A stretch of DNA of 64,000 bases from Psychrobacillus sp042945595 (GTDB taxonomy: Bacteria > Bacillota > Bacilli > Bacillales_A > Planococcaceae), in contig NZ_CP168493.1 in NCBI RefSeq assembly GCF_042945595.1, positions 496,001 to 560,000 of the forward strand. Direction: 5' to 3'. Below the pieces are notes generated by a model. It saw only the letters and a program-made list of their open reading frames with translations, made no database searches and was not told where the DNA came from. The translations under genes and the position numbers were made by a program. Positions 1-8,468 of this stretch are shown one piece after another. How positions within the stretch are numbered: position 1 is the first letter of the stretch; each line of letters begins with the position of its first letter.

Positions 1-254
1 TGTTCACAGGAAGAATGCTTTCTATGACTAGAATGCAAGCGGCGCAACTAGCAGTCAATTGTGGTGCCATGTGTAAAGGGAATGTTGATAGCAACACAAA
101 CGTTTTAGTCGTTGGAGATAATGATTTAGTAAAGTATGTACAAGGCATTAAAAGTACGAAAATGAAGAAAGTAGAAGAGATGATCAGTCATGGATTACCA
201 ATAGAGATCGTGGGGGAACAAGATTTTTTAAGAATAGTTCGATACAACGATTAA
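1..254 (+). CDS. C-terminal end of a BRCT-domain protein (partial)
   Basis: The reading frame is open from the window edge to a TAA at 252-254, so the N-terminus lies outside. The visible residues (FTGRM, then MTRMQAAQLAVNCGA, then TNVLVVGD) have the layout of a BRCT domain, a phosphopeptide- or DNA-end-binding fold found in NAD-dependent DNA ligase and at the C-terminus of DnaQ-like 3'-5' exonucleases of Bacillales. The tail after the BRCT core (KKVEEMISHGLPIEIVGE) fits the exonuclease-BRCT architecture better than ligase, but the catalytic part is not visible, so the choice is inference. An internal ATG at 15 is not a likely start because the domain begins upstream of it. Confidence 0.75.
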   Translation, partial: FTGRMLSMTRMQAAQLAVNCGAMCKGNVDSNTNVLVVGDNDLVKYVQGIKSTKMKKVEEMISHGLPIEIVGEQDFLRIVRYND

Positions 255-290
255 AATATTCGAATAGTGAATACAAGGTGCTTTTAAAAG

Positions 291-326
291 TCGCTTGTTC
301 TATTTCTATGAAAATGGAACAAGCGA
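291..326. other. 10-bp inverted repeat in the 255-404 gap
   Basis: TCGCTTGTTC (291-300) is repeated inverted as GAACAAGCGA (317-326) around a 16-nt loop. No T-run follows on either strand, so a classical intrinsic terminator is not shown. It lies between two convergent genes, which makes a transcription-end role the simplest guess. Nothing else was seen in this gap. Confidence 0.35.
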
Positions 327-404
327 TGGCTAAGCAAGGAATAAATCTTTAGGTAGGAGTGAAAGTGTAAAATCATCTGTGTTTCTTAAAGGGTACTTAT
401 AGTG

Positions 405-2069
405 TTACATTTCACTAGGCGCTTTAATTCCTAAAAGTCGTAAAGCTTCTTCTATTACAATAACTACTGACTGAACAAGTGCAATGCGATATGCCAAATG
501 ACTTGGATCATTCAGGATGTGCACATTTCCGTAAAAAGAGTTGAATGATTGCGCCAAATCAATCGCGTATTTTGCAATTATCGAAGGATCAAATTCATCT
601 ATTGCACGTTTAATGATGCGAGGGAATTGTTGTAGTGATTTAACCACTTCCCATTCATAATCATTCACTCCAGAAACTTCTATGGTGTCGACATCTTGGA
701 CTTTTCTTAAAATAGAACATGCTCTTGCATAAGTATATTGAACATAAGGTCCTGTTTCTCCATCGGTTTGGAGCATTTTCTTCAAGTCAAAATCAATGTC
801 ATGCTTTCGATGTTGTTTTAAATCACTAAAAATAACAGCACCTACACCTACTTCTTTAGCCACTTCTTTTTTATTTACTAATGAAGGATTCTTCTCTTCT
901 ATCGTTGACTCCGCTAATTGAATTGCCTCATTCAACACGTCTTCTAATAAAATTATTTTACCTTTCCGAGTAGATAGTTTTTTGCCATCTTTCAAAATTA
1001 ATCCAAAAGGAATATGCTGAAGAATTTCCGACCATTCATAACCCATTTTATTTAATACACACTTTAATTGCGCAAAGTGTAAGCTTTGTTCATTTCCAAC
1101 AACATACAAAGACTTATCGAAATGATAATCATTTTTTCGGTGAATGGCTGCCGTGATATCTCTTGTTGCATATAAAGTTGCACCGTCGGATTTTTTTATT
1201 AAACATGGCGGTAAGTTCTCACCGACATCTACTACCAGAGCACCATTAGACTCAATTAACAAGTTCTTATTTAGTAAATCTTCGACAATAGGTTCCATTT
1301 TGTCATTGTAATATGCCTCACCATGAAACGAATCGAATGTTACACCAAGTAGGTCATAGATTTTTTGGAATTCATGTAATGATTCTGTTCGAAACCATTC
1401 CCAAAGTGCCAAAGCTTCTGGCTCACCGTCTTCTAACGATTTAAAAGCCGCTCTCCCTTTGTCATTTAAGGAACCATCCTTTTCCGCTTCCTCGTGAAAG
1501 CGAATATAAAGTGCTAATAACGTTTGAATGGGAGCTTCTTGGACTTTCTTTTTTTCCCCCCATAATCGATAAGCTACGAGTAATTTTCCAAACTGAGTAC
1601 CCCAATCTCCTAGATGGTTTATTTTAATAGTTTGGTATCCACTTTTTTCTAGTAGCAATGCAATAGAATTTCCAATTACCGTGGATCTCAAATGTCCCAT
1701 GGAAAAAGGTTTTGCAATGTTTGGAGAGGACATATCAATTGTTACAACACCGCCAGCTCCTAAATTTGTAGAACCATATTGTTTACCTGCTTTGCGAATG
1801 GTATTCAAAATGGTATGTGTACATGATATTCGTCTCATGAAAATGTTCACATATCCATTCACCGCTTCCGCTTTTTCGATGTCTTCGTCTTGAATACAGG
1901 AAGCTATTTCTTGTGCAATTAACAGAGGTGACTTTCTATGTTGTTTAGCAAACGAAAAGCATGGTAAGGAGTAGTCGCCTAAATGTGCATATACAGGCAC
2001 TTCGATCATATGCTCCTCGATTAACTCAGTAGTGAAACCTTGAAGAATACTTAATACTTTCTGTTTCAT
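405..2069 (-). CDS. argS: Arginyl-tRNA synthetase, T-box-controlled
   Basis: Class I aminoacyl-tRNA synthetase charging tRNA-Arg in the cytosol. The 554-aa protein starts with an N-terminal arginyl-tRNA synthetase additional domain (about residues 1-85), has the HIGH-region signature SSPNIAKPFSMGHLRST near residue 114, a KMSKS-like GKKLSTRKG loop, and a C-terminal DALR anticodon-binding domain. The HIGH region reads SMGH, with Ser in place of the first His; this SPNIAKPF-type variant differs from the shorter-leader bacterial ArgS and resembles the second ArgS (ArgS2) of some bacilli. The ATG follows AGGAGG with good spacing. The T-box upstream implies induction by uncharged tRNA-Arg. That a second argS exists elsewhere in this genome is inference only. 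Confidence 0.93.
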   Translation of the reverse strand: MKQKVLSILQGFTTELIEEHMIEVPVYAHLGDYSLPCFSFAKQHRKSPLLIAQEIASCIQDEDIEKAEAVNGYVNIFMRRISCTHTILNTIRKAGKQYGSTNLGAGGVVTIDMSSPNIAKPFSMGHLRSTVIGNSIALLLEKSGYQTIKINHLGDWGTQFGKLLVAYRLWGEKKKVQEAPIQTLLALYIRFHEEAEKDGSLNDKGRAAFKSLEDGEPEALALWEWFRTESLHEFQKIYDLLGVTFDSFHGEAYYNDKMEPIVEDLLNKNLLIESNGALVVDVGENLPPCLIKKSDGATLYATRDITAAIHRKNDYHFDKSLYVVGNEQSLHFAQLKCVLNKMGYEWSEILQHIPFGLILKDGKKLSTRKGKIILLEDVLNEAIQLAESTIEEKNPSLVNKKEVAKEVGVGAVIFSDLKQHRKHDIDFDLKKMLQTDGETGPYVQYTYARACSILRKVQDVDTIEVSGVNDYEWEVVKSLQQFPRIIKRAIDEFDPSIIAKYAIDLAQSFNSFYGNVHILNDPSHLAYRIALVQSVVIVIEEALRLLGIKAPSEM

Positions 2070-2084
2070 CTAAACGCCTCCTAA

Positions 2085-2325
2085 AATAAAAAAGCCCTCG
2101 TCTCATTATCATAATGAGACGAAAGCTTACACTCCCGCGGTACCACTCAATTTGCCTATTTTAGGCCACTTTCTCCATAACGGTGAGTCTCCGGCTTCTA
2201 AGAAAATATTAAAAAAATAAATATTTTTCTTATAAAGCATCTCCAAAGTGCGGTTCACAACTCTTCCAACTAGGCTTTCACCATCCCTAGCTCGCTTGAT
2301 GCTCCAATGTTGTTACTCTCTTTTT
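2085..2325 (-). promoter_or_regulatory. T-box riboswitch leader of argS, candidate Arg specifier CGC
   Basis: On the minus strand the leader has a stem I with AGGGATGG and GCCTAGT arms, an AGAG motif, then GTGAACCGCAC, where CGC (2252-2250) is the candidate specifier codon for arginine. Downstream are the T-box core TGGTACCGCG (near 2137-2146) and a terminator hairpin CGTCTCATTAT/ATAATGAGACG (2099-2121) followed by a T-run. Uncharged tRNA-Arg would stabilise the antiterminator and allow argS transcription. The exact specifier register is read by eye from the GAAC box. Confidence 0.9.
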
Positions 2326-2512
2326 CTTTGATATTGTATTTGAATTTATCAAATAGTAAAGTAATTGTCAATAAATTTAGTTAGTTTCAGTACCAATAAA
2401 GAATGAAAGCGCAAATTTCATTTAAACCTTTTACTTTTTTGTTCTATTTTCAGTAATATTTCATTTTTGTCTTTTAAAATGAACATATATCTTTAAAAGG
2501 AGCTTGATACTT

Positions 2513-2980
2513 ATGCCTTTACATCCGTTAATTGTTCATTTTCCAATTGCATTGCTCGTTTTAGGTGGCATTATTGAAATTGTTAATGTATTTCTAAAAA
2601 ATGATTTTTGGAACAAAGTTGGTACAGTTTTAATTATATTAGGTGTGATTACCGGAGTTTTTAGCTTGCTAACAGGAGATGGAGCAGAAGGTTTTGCTTT
2701 TGAACATTGGGGAAGATCCATTCACGATACTGTTGAACTGCACTCATTACTTGCTAATATTTCCGTCATTATTTTTGGAGTGTTAGCAGTAATTAAGATA
2801 TTATTTAAACACCCGAATACTAAATTTCAAATTCTTAAAAATATACCTGTGAGAAAAGGGGTTGTAACCACTCTAATTGTTGTATTAAGTATTGCTGGAA
2901 TAACTACATTGGCTACAACAGGTCATTTAGGTGGAAAAATTGTTTATGAAAATCAAACGATAACAACTAATAATAAGTAG
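2513..2980 (+). CDS. DUF2231 family membrane protein
   Basis: A 155-aa integral membrane protein with four hydrophobic segments. The N-terminal PLHPLIVHFPIALLVLGG is the hallmark of DUF2231 proteins, predicted cytochrome- or quinone-linked membrane proteins of unknown activity; the conserved histidines HPLIVHF could bind haem or metal (inference). I place the start at ATG 2513, ten bases after AAAGGAG, rather than at TTG 2504, which lies almost on top of the ribosome-binding site. The gene stands alone between the argS leader and a repeat-containing gap. Confidence 0.82.
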   Translation: MPLHPLIVHFPIALLVLGGIIEIVNVFLKNDFWNKVGTVLIILGVITGVFSLLTGDGAEGFAFEHWGRSIHDTVELHSLLANISVIIFGVLAVIKILFKHPNTKFQILKNIPVRKGVVTTLIVVLSIAGITTLATTGHLGGKIVYENQTITTNNK

Positions 2981-3071
2981 TAGAATCAATTTTATAATTC
3001 AAATTTAGAGCATAAAAAACGAACAATATTAAAGATAAATGTAAGAATATGTATAATATACACTTCATAAA

Positions 3072-3192
3072 TCAGCATGATTTCCGCTATAGGCAGACGC
3101 TTTCCGCGGGGGCGCCGCATTCGCGTCGTTTGCGATGTCTCATTTGTCTCACTCATCCCGTTGGAGTCGCTGCCTGTCGCTCCAATCAACAA
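3072..3192. repeat. GC-rich interspersed repeat copy in a 435-nt gap
   Basis: The sequence from about 3072 to 3192 is much richer in G+C than its surroundings and contains CGCTTTCCGCGGG and GGAGTCGCTGCCTGTCGCTCC. Its inner ends can pair (AGGCAG with CTGCCT). It resembles a short intergenic repeat common in Bacillaceae genomes, recalled from general knowledge and not searched. A 66-aa minus-strand reading frame across it has no domain or ribosome-binding site and is not called. Confidence 0.5.
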
Positions 3193-3309
3193 ATTAAGTA
3201 TTATTCGTGCTTTAATAATTAAATGCTATTTATGAAATTAACTCAGTAAACTATCCATTTTAGAAATCCAATTTTAGGGAAATGTGCAAACAAGAATAAA
3301 TAACATAGC

Positions 3310-3358
3310 AAAGATTCCAATCACCTAAAAAAAGGGATGGAATCTTTCTTTTATTTTT
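3310..3358 (+). terminator. Intrinsic terminator-like hairpin upstream of the DUF1028 gene
   Basis: AAAGATTCCA (3310-3319) pairs with TGGAATCTTT (3338-3347) and is followed by CTTTTATTTTT on the plus strand. It ends only about 55 bases before the next start codon, so it could end read-through or act as a leader attenuator. Confidence 0.6.
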
Positions 3359-3415
3359 CAGAATAGAAAGATACAATAGAGATTAGTAGATTTTGTAAAT
3401 GAAAGGGGTATGGAT

Positions 3416-4258
3416 ATGACATTTTCTATTGTTGGATTTGATCCGCAAACAAAAGAATTAGGGGTAGCGGTAGCATCAAAATTTTTAAGTGTAGGGGCTG
3501 TTGTTCCGTTTGCAAAAGCAGGAGTAGGGGCAATTGCAACACAATCATGGGCAAATTTAGATTACGGGAAATACGGGCTGGAGATGCTGGAAAAAGGCAT
3601 GACTCCTGAAGAAGCTCTTGAAGAACTTGTTCAAAATGATGGGAAATCCGGTTCAAGGCAAGTAGGAATTGTAGATGCAAGTGGGCAAAGTGTATCGTTC
3701 ACTGGCGAGGATTGTTTTGACTGGGCTGGTGGTTTTGCAGGAGAAAACTTTGCTGCTCAAGGTAATATCTTAGTGGATAAAGATACGGTAGAAGCAATGA
3801 AATCGATATTTATACAAACAGAGGGCTCTTTAGCAGAACGTTTACTTGCTGCTCTATATGCGGGAGAAATTGCAGGTGGAGATAGTAGAGGAAAACAGTC
3901 TGCTGCTCTGTTGATTGTAAAAGAGAACGGAAGTTATGGTGGATACAATGATCGCTATATCGACCTTCGAGTGGATGACCATGAAGAACCAGTACAAGAA
4001 TTAGCAAGATTATTAAAATTGCACCGACTTTATTTTGAGTCGACATTATCGTCAGATATCGTTGAGATAGAAGGAGAGCTGGCAAAAGAACTTCAAAGTC
4101 TATTAAACGAAAACGGTCATTTGAATCGTGATTTGACAGAACATGACGATTTGTTAGATGCAGTGCAGTCTTATCATCTTATTGAAAACTTTGATGAGCG
4201 AGTGCAAGAAAGAGGCTTTATTGATACAAAAGTAGTGGAGTATATGCGAATTAAATAA
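3416..4258 (+). CDS. DUF1028 family protein, Ntn-hydrolase fold
   Basis: The 280-aa product begins MTFSIVGFDPQTKELGVAVAS, the conserved DUF1028 start, and continues with the family pattern GAIATQSWANLDYG and the segment GGDSRGKQSAALL. The family is related to Ntn hydrolases, which use a Thr or Ser exposed near the N-terminus; its substrate is not established. The ORF has two ATGs. ATG 3410 sits only one base after AAAGGGG, whereas ATG 3416 has seven bases of spacing and gives the family-typical MTFS start, so 3416 is chosen. A C-terminal extension (about residues 195-280) is helical and charged. Confidence 0.88.
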   Translation: MTFSIVGFDPQTKELGVAVASKFLSVGAVVPFAKAGVGAIATQSWANLDYGKYGLEMLEKGMTPEEALEELVQNDGKSGSRQVGIVDASGQSVSFTGEDCFDWAGGFAGENFAAQGNILVDKDTVEAMKSIFIQTEGSLAERLLAALYAGEIAGGDSRGKQSAALLIVKENGSYGGYNDRYIDLRVDDHEEPVQELARLLKLHRLYFESTLSSDIVEIEGELAKELQSLLNENGHLNRDLTEHDDLLDAVQSYHLIENFDERVQERGFIDTKVVEYMRIK

Positions 4259-4271
4259 AAGTATTAAAAAC

Positions 4272-4310
4272 AAGATCTGACCAACTAAAAACGGTCAGAT
4301 CTTACTTTCG
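4272..4310 (+). terminator. Rho-independent terminator of the DUF1028 gene
   Basis: AAGATCTGACC (4272-4282) and GGTCAGATCTT (4293-4303) form a perfect 11-bp stem followed by a short T-rich stretch. It lies between convergent genes and may serve both. Confidence 0.8.
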
Positions 4311-4370
4311 TGTAGGAATTGAATAAACTAGAAGATTTCTAATATCACCAGTTTTCTTTTGGTCATATCT

Positions 4371-7300
4371 TTATTCTTTCAACTTCTTAAACTTCCATTT
4401 CTTTGATTTTGAATCATAATATGCACCTTCAACCGACTGTTTTTTGCCTTCTGTAACGATAACAAAATAATCTTTAAATGTTGATGTTATCTGTTTATTG
4501 TTTCTATCAAGAAAAGCAATATCCTCTAGTTTTAGGTCGTCTTTTATTTTGTCTTTATTTTTTTCTTTTAATAATCCAGGTGGAACATGATAGTTTAGGT
4601 GGAGTTTAAATTCACCATGTGTAGCAAGGATATCAAAGTTTTCAGCGGTAATCGTGAATGAGCCATTCATTAGTTTAATTACTACATCTTTATTTACCTT
4701 ATCAATTTTACTTACAGCATCTTCTCTGAAACGAATATAAACGTTTCCAGCATCATGTAGTACAGCTCCATCTACCGTAATTACAGCTTTAGAGGTATCC
4801 ACTTCATCAGAAGTTATGATTACTTCGCCAGCTTTTGCTGATTGCACAGAAACTTCGATAGAAACTTTACTATCTCCATAAGTTGCAGTTATTACGGTTT
4901 TTCCATCTGCTTTAGCGGTAATAATGCCTTTTTCTACTGAAAGTATTTTTGTATCAAATCCACTATAAGTTGCTTCGGATGTCACGTCTTTAATGGAAAT
5001 AGAGCCATCGTGTTTTGTTGTTGTTTCAGTTAACTTAATAGTTTCAGATTGACCTGATTCTAATACCAATGATGTTTTATTAGCAGAAAGTGTATACGTA
5101 TTAGGTTTGTTGAATTCCACTTGGATCAGCACTGGATCATGGTCAGATGCACGACCGTGAATGTCCATATAGTTTGCGTTAATATGAATCAAGTCTACTT
5201 TCGTATGATCTGCTAAGTTATTTGTTACTAAAATATGATCTAACACTTGGTTGTTTCCTTGATAGTAATAAGAGAAGCGTTCTCCTGCAGGTACTTTTTC
5301 TACCATATTAGTTAAAATTCCACCTTTTAAAGCGGCAAGTGTTGGGGTGAATTCATAATCATTCATATCTCCAGCAACAATTATTTTAAGATTAGGATCT
5401 TTTGCTTGTCCTTTTTTAATAAAGTTGTTGATCATAGTTGCTAGTTCAATACGCTTTGCTTCCGAACCCAAAAACGGAGGTTGGTGTTTGCCGAATAAAG
5501 GCTGGTCTCCACCTTTAGAATTTAGATGTGCTCCGATTACAACTACTTTTTCCCCTTGGAAATCAAATTGGGCTGCAAGCGGTTTACGTGTGTTTTCTTG
5601 TGGCAAATCAAGAATTCGTCCAGGATTTAAAGTTAAATTACCTTCTTCGTCCCAAGCCACTTTATCTGTGGAACTTCCTTTTGTACCTTCTACTAATGTA
5701 ACGCGTTGTGGATTATATAAGTATCCCACTCGGATATTCCCACCTGGTTGTCCACCATCTTGGTTATACTCAGGAGCGATATCTGTCCATTTGTAGACTG
5801 GTCCACCAGCTGCAGTAATTGCCGCAATTAAGCGCTCATAACTAGCGGATGCATCTGTTTTTCCAGACTCTATAGGTCCGTCATTATCTTGAACTTCTAC
5901 TAATGTGATAATGTCCGGAGATTTCATGTTCTCCACAAAAGATTTCGCGATTTTCGCTACTTTTTCATCAGGTGTATTATCTATGTTTGTAGAGAAATTT
6001 TCAATATTGTATGAAGCTACTGTTAGTTTATCTTCGGTAGGTTTAATATTAGTTACAACTACTGGTTTTTCTATACGAGTGATTGGTGGAAGAGTCTCTT
6101 CATTCGTCCATAATTTGAAGTTACCAAAGCTAAAGCCCACTACTCCTACAATATTTCCAGTAAAATAATCGCCAGATTTTGCATCGTATTTGTCATTGCC
6201 AATATCTATCGTAACTCTTTCTGGATTGTAATCATTTGAAGAAATATTAATTCCTCCAAGAACATTAAATGTTGTTTTTGGAGAGTTTTCCGCTACTACA
6301 ACAATCTCGCCATGCCCCTGTGGTCCAACAACCTTAGCATTTGGTACGGCAATTCTCATTAATTCAACGGACTCCCAGAAATCAATACCATCCTCTTCTG
6401 GATCAAATGATGTTAAACCGTCATTGTCAATAATTTCAGTTGGTGGGAAAATATCTTGTCCAATTACTAATGGAGCAGGTAATTCTGCGATTCCAGTCTT
6501 TACAGCAGCGGTTGCATGGATTCGTGTGATTGGAAGGTCATTTGCTTTCATATCTGAATACCCTGCGTAATACCATTCTTCCACTGTACCTGCTACAGTA
6601 ACTAAGTCACCAACCTTGAATCCGTTAGCAGCTTTATTGACAATTATCGCTTCAGAAGTTGTATTGTCATTATCCGGATGGATATCTTGGATGACAAAGT
6701 TTGCCGAATTGTAAAGGTGAGTTACAACTCCCGTTATATTCTGAACAGTTGCTCCTTCGTATTCTGAGAAGTGTCCTCGTCCTTGAATGTCTCGTATTAC
6801 CATGTCATGTGATTTAAGTACGTTATAAGTGAATGAGAAAACTTCTGAAGTGGTACCACTTACTGCAATTGCTTTAATCGTTGTATCTTTTATTAAGTTT
6901 ATTGGTGCTGTGTATTTAGTACTTGTAGATGTCGGAGTTGAACCATCCAGTGTGTAAAAGATTGTAGCATTTTCAATTGGTGTAATTAATTTGATTTGTG
7001 TTCCTTCAGATACTGTTCCAGGTAAGATATCAGTATAAACAGCAGGTTTGTTTACTAGGTCAAAGCTTTCGAGTCCAAGAGTTTTTACTTGGTATGTTGT
7101 GTTGAACTTAGAAGCGATACCAGATACATTAACTGAATCTTCTTCTTTAAAAAGTTTTGCAAAGGTAATGAAATCTAGCCCATTTCGGTTGTCGTTACGA
7201 ATAATAACTGATTCACCGTTTTCATGAGTTGCAGTGAATTCAAATGTTCCGAAGTCATTTGTTTTGATTAGGTTTGTAATTTTTACATTGTTTAATTGAA

Positions 7301-8096
7301 TTCGTTCACCTTGAGTCTCTTCATTCACTCCAGCAGGCGTAATTACTTGTATTTTAGGGAGTTCATTTCCTGAAGAAATTTTAGTGATTTTAACGGGTTG
7401 AATTTGAAGCTCCCCGCCATAAGGACTTACTTTTCCTTCAAGCTCCACTATATCTCCAGGAGTCACATCTGCGTTAGATGTAAATGCATAAATCCCAGCT
7501 GTATTGTCTTGGAGGTAAAATGCTTTCCCACCCCAAAATCCAGTGCCAGTTGTTACAGTGCCTTTAATTTTTATTAATTTATTTGGATCTGATACTTCAC
7601 GGGCAGCAACGATAGTGTCCATTACTTCTGCTTCAGAAGCAGGAGGGGGTGTTTCACCTTCAGAAATGATTGTAAATGCACTAGCATTTCTTAATCCAGG
7701 CACCGTGAAATAAGCAGAAAGAGTACCAGTGATTGCCACTTTACTTTTAAATAAATTAGGATTATCCACCAAATTTAAACCAGTTCGAACAGAACCAGTT
7801 GGCAATTGTACAGGTAAAATTTTTGTTGGATCGGTTTCATTAGGAGAATCAGCAAGACCGATATTTGTATTTACTGTAAAAGGTGCTTCCTGATCGTAAG
7901 AAGTTCCAGAGCTTGCTGTACCAACAATGAACCCTTTAACCGTTGAGGTACCCGAATTATTTGCAATAGCTTCGGCAACCGTAATAGGTTCAGCTGCTTG
8001 TACATTTGATACAGTAACAAATGGTAAAAATACTGACATTACTAATAATAATGATAGAGCTATCTTACAGAAAGCATTTTTCCAATTATTGGTCAT
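4371..8096 (-). CDS. Large secreted endonuclease/exonuclease/phosphatase-family nuclease
   Basis: The 1241-aa product has a Sec signal peptide (hydrophobic stretch at residues 10-32, cleavage near VQAAEP). In order come a DUF6359-like domain (about 36-140), an OB-fold nucleic-acid-binding domain (about 155-240), a chitobiase/FN3-like C-terminal Ig domain (about 350-430, FYTLDGSTPTS), further OB-like regions, an EEP catalytic domain (about 680-980), a bacterial Ig-like domain and a charged tail. The EEP motifs SYNIENF, LVEVQD, AGDMNDYEF and ASDHDPVL keep the catalytic Asn, Glu, Asp and His expected of a metal-dependent extracellular DNase. There is no LPXTG, so release to the medium or wall association is likely. 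A role in nucleotide or phosphate scavenging is inferred, helped by the 5'-nucleotidase-like gene upstream. Confidence 0.88.
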   Translation of the reverse strand: MTNNWKNAFCKIALSLLLVMSVFLPFVTVSNVQAAEPITVAEAIANNSGTSTVKGFIVGTASSGTSYDQEAPFTVNTNIGLADSPNETDPTKILPVQLPTGSVRTGLNLVDNPNLFKSKVAITGTLSAYFTVPGLRNASAFTIISEGETPPPASEAEVMDTIVAAREVSDPNKLIKIKGTVTTGTGFWGGKAFYLQDNTAGIYAFTSNADVTPGDIVELEGKVSPYGGELQIQPVKITKISSGNELPKIQVITPAGVNEETQGERIQLNNVKITNLIKTNDFGTFEFTATHENGESVIIRNDNRNGLDFITFAKLFKEEDSVNVSGIASKFNTTYQVKTLGLESFDLVNKPAVYTDILPGTVSEGTQIKLITPIENATIFYTLDGSTPTSTSTKYTAPINLIKDTTIKAIAVSGTTSEVFSFTYNVLKSHDMVIRDIQGRGHFSEYEGATVQNITGVVTHLYNSANFVIQDIHPDNDNTTSEAIIVNKAANGFKVGDLVTVAGTVEEWYYAGYSDMKANDLPITRIHATAAVKTGIAELPAPLVIGQDIFPPTEIIDNDGLTSFDPEEDGIDFWESVELMRIAVPNAKVVGPQGHGEIVVVAENSPKTTFNVLGGINISSNDYNPERVTIDIGNDKYDAKSGDYFTGNIVGVVGFSFGNFKLWTNEETLPPITRIEKPVVVTNIKPTEDKLTVASYNIENFSTNIDNTPDEKVAKIAKSFVENMKSPDIITLVEVQDNDGPIESGKTDASASYERLIAAITAAGGPVYKWTDIAPEYNQDGGQPGGNIRVGYLYNPQRVTLVEGTKGSSTDKVAWDEEGNLTLNPGRILDLPQENTRKPLAAQFDFQGEKVVVIGAHLNSKGGDQPLFGKHQPPFLGSEAKRIELATMINNFIKKGQAKDPNLKIIVAGDMNDYEFTPTLAALKGGILTNMVEKVPAGERFSYYYQGNNQVLDHILVTNNLADHTKVDLIHINANYMDIHGRASDHDPVLIQVEFNKPNTYTLSANKTSLVLESGQSETIKLTETTTKHDGSISIKDVTSEATYSGFDTKILSVEKGIITAKADGKTVITATYGDSKVSIEVSVQSAKAGEVIITSDEVDTSKAVITVDGAVLHDAGNVYIRFREDAVSKIDKVNKDVVIKLMNGSFTITAENFDILATHGEFKLHLNYHVPPGLLKEKNKDKIKDDLKLEDIAFLDRNNKQITSTFKDYFVIVTEGKKQSVEGAYYDSKSKKWKFKKLKE

Positions 8097-8377
8097 TTAA
8101 TTCACTCCTCGAGTTTTGTTTTATCTTGCCAGTCGATTATAGCAAAAGAAAATTACCGTTTTAATAAGAAATTGTAAAATTTTTAAAATTTAAATAAAAA
8201 CAGGTAAGAAGTAATTGGTATTAACTTTTCTGCTATGAAAAAATAATTACCTTGGAATGAATACAAAGAATGCACATGAAATTATTAATCTATAAAAAAA
8301 CAAAAAAAGACAAGGTAATTGGTCATGTAATAGTTCTTTAGACTTGTATGCCATAAACGTCAACTATCAACTTAAAG

Positions 8378-8426
8378 TATTACAACCATATTACTGGTGC
8401 CTGGCACCAGTAATATGGTTGTAATA
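8378..8426. repeat. REP-like 49-nt perfect palindrome, copy 1
   Basis: A 49-nt perfect inverted repeat: two 24-nt arms around one central T, with core GGTGCCTGGCACC. It ends 40 bases before the nucleotidase start, so it may overlap that gene's promoter; a TATAAT lies just downstream near 8434. The rest of the 8097-8468 gap is AT-rich with nothing else recognised. Confidence 0.85.
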
Positions 8427-8468
8427 TTTGTGTTATAATATGGAAAAATGTATGTTTGGAGGATTATG

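Noticed and set aside
2992..3192. 66-aa minus-strand ORF
   Set aside because: It spans the GC-rich repeat and has no ribosome-binding site or recognisable fold.
8391..8410. Sigma-54 promoter (TGGCAC) in the palindrome
   Set aside because: TGGCAC is part of the REP core in all four copies, and no TTGC element follows at the -12 distance.
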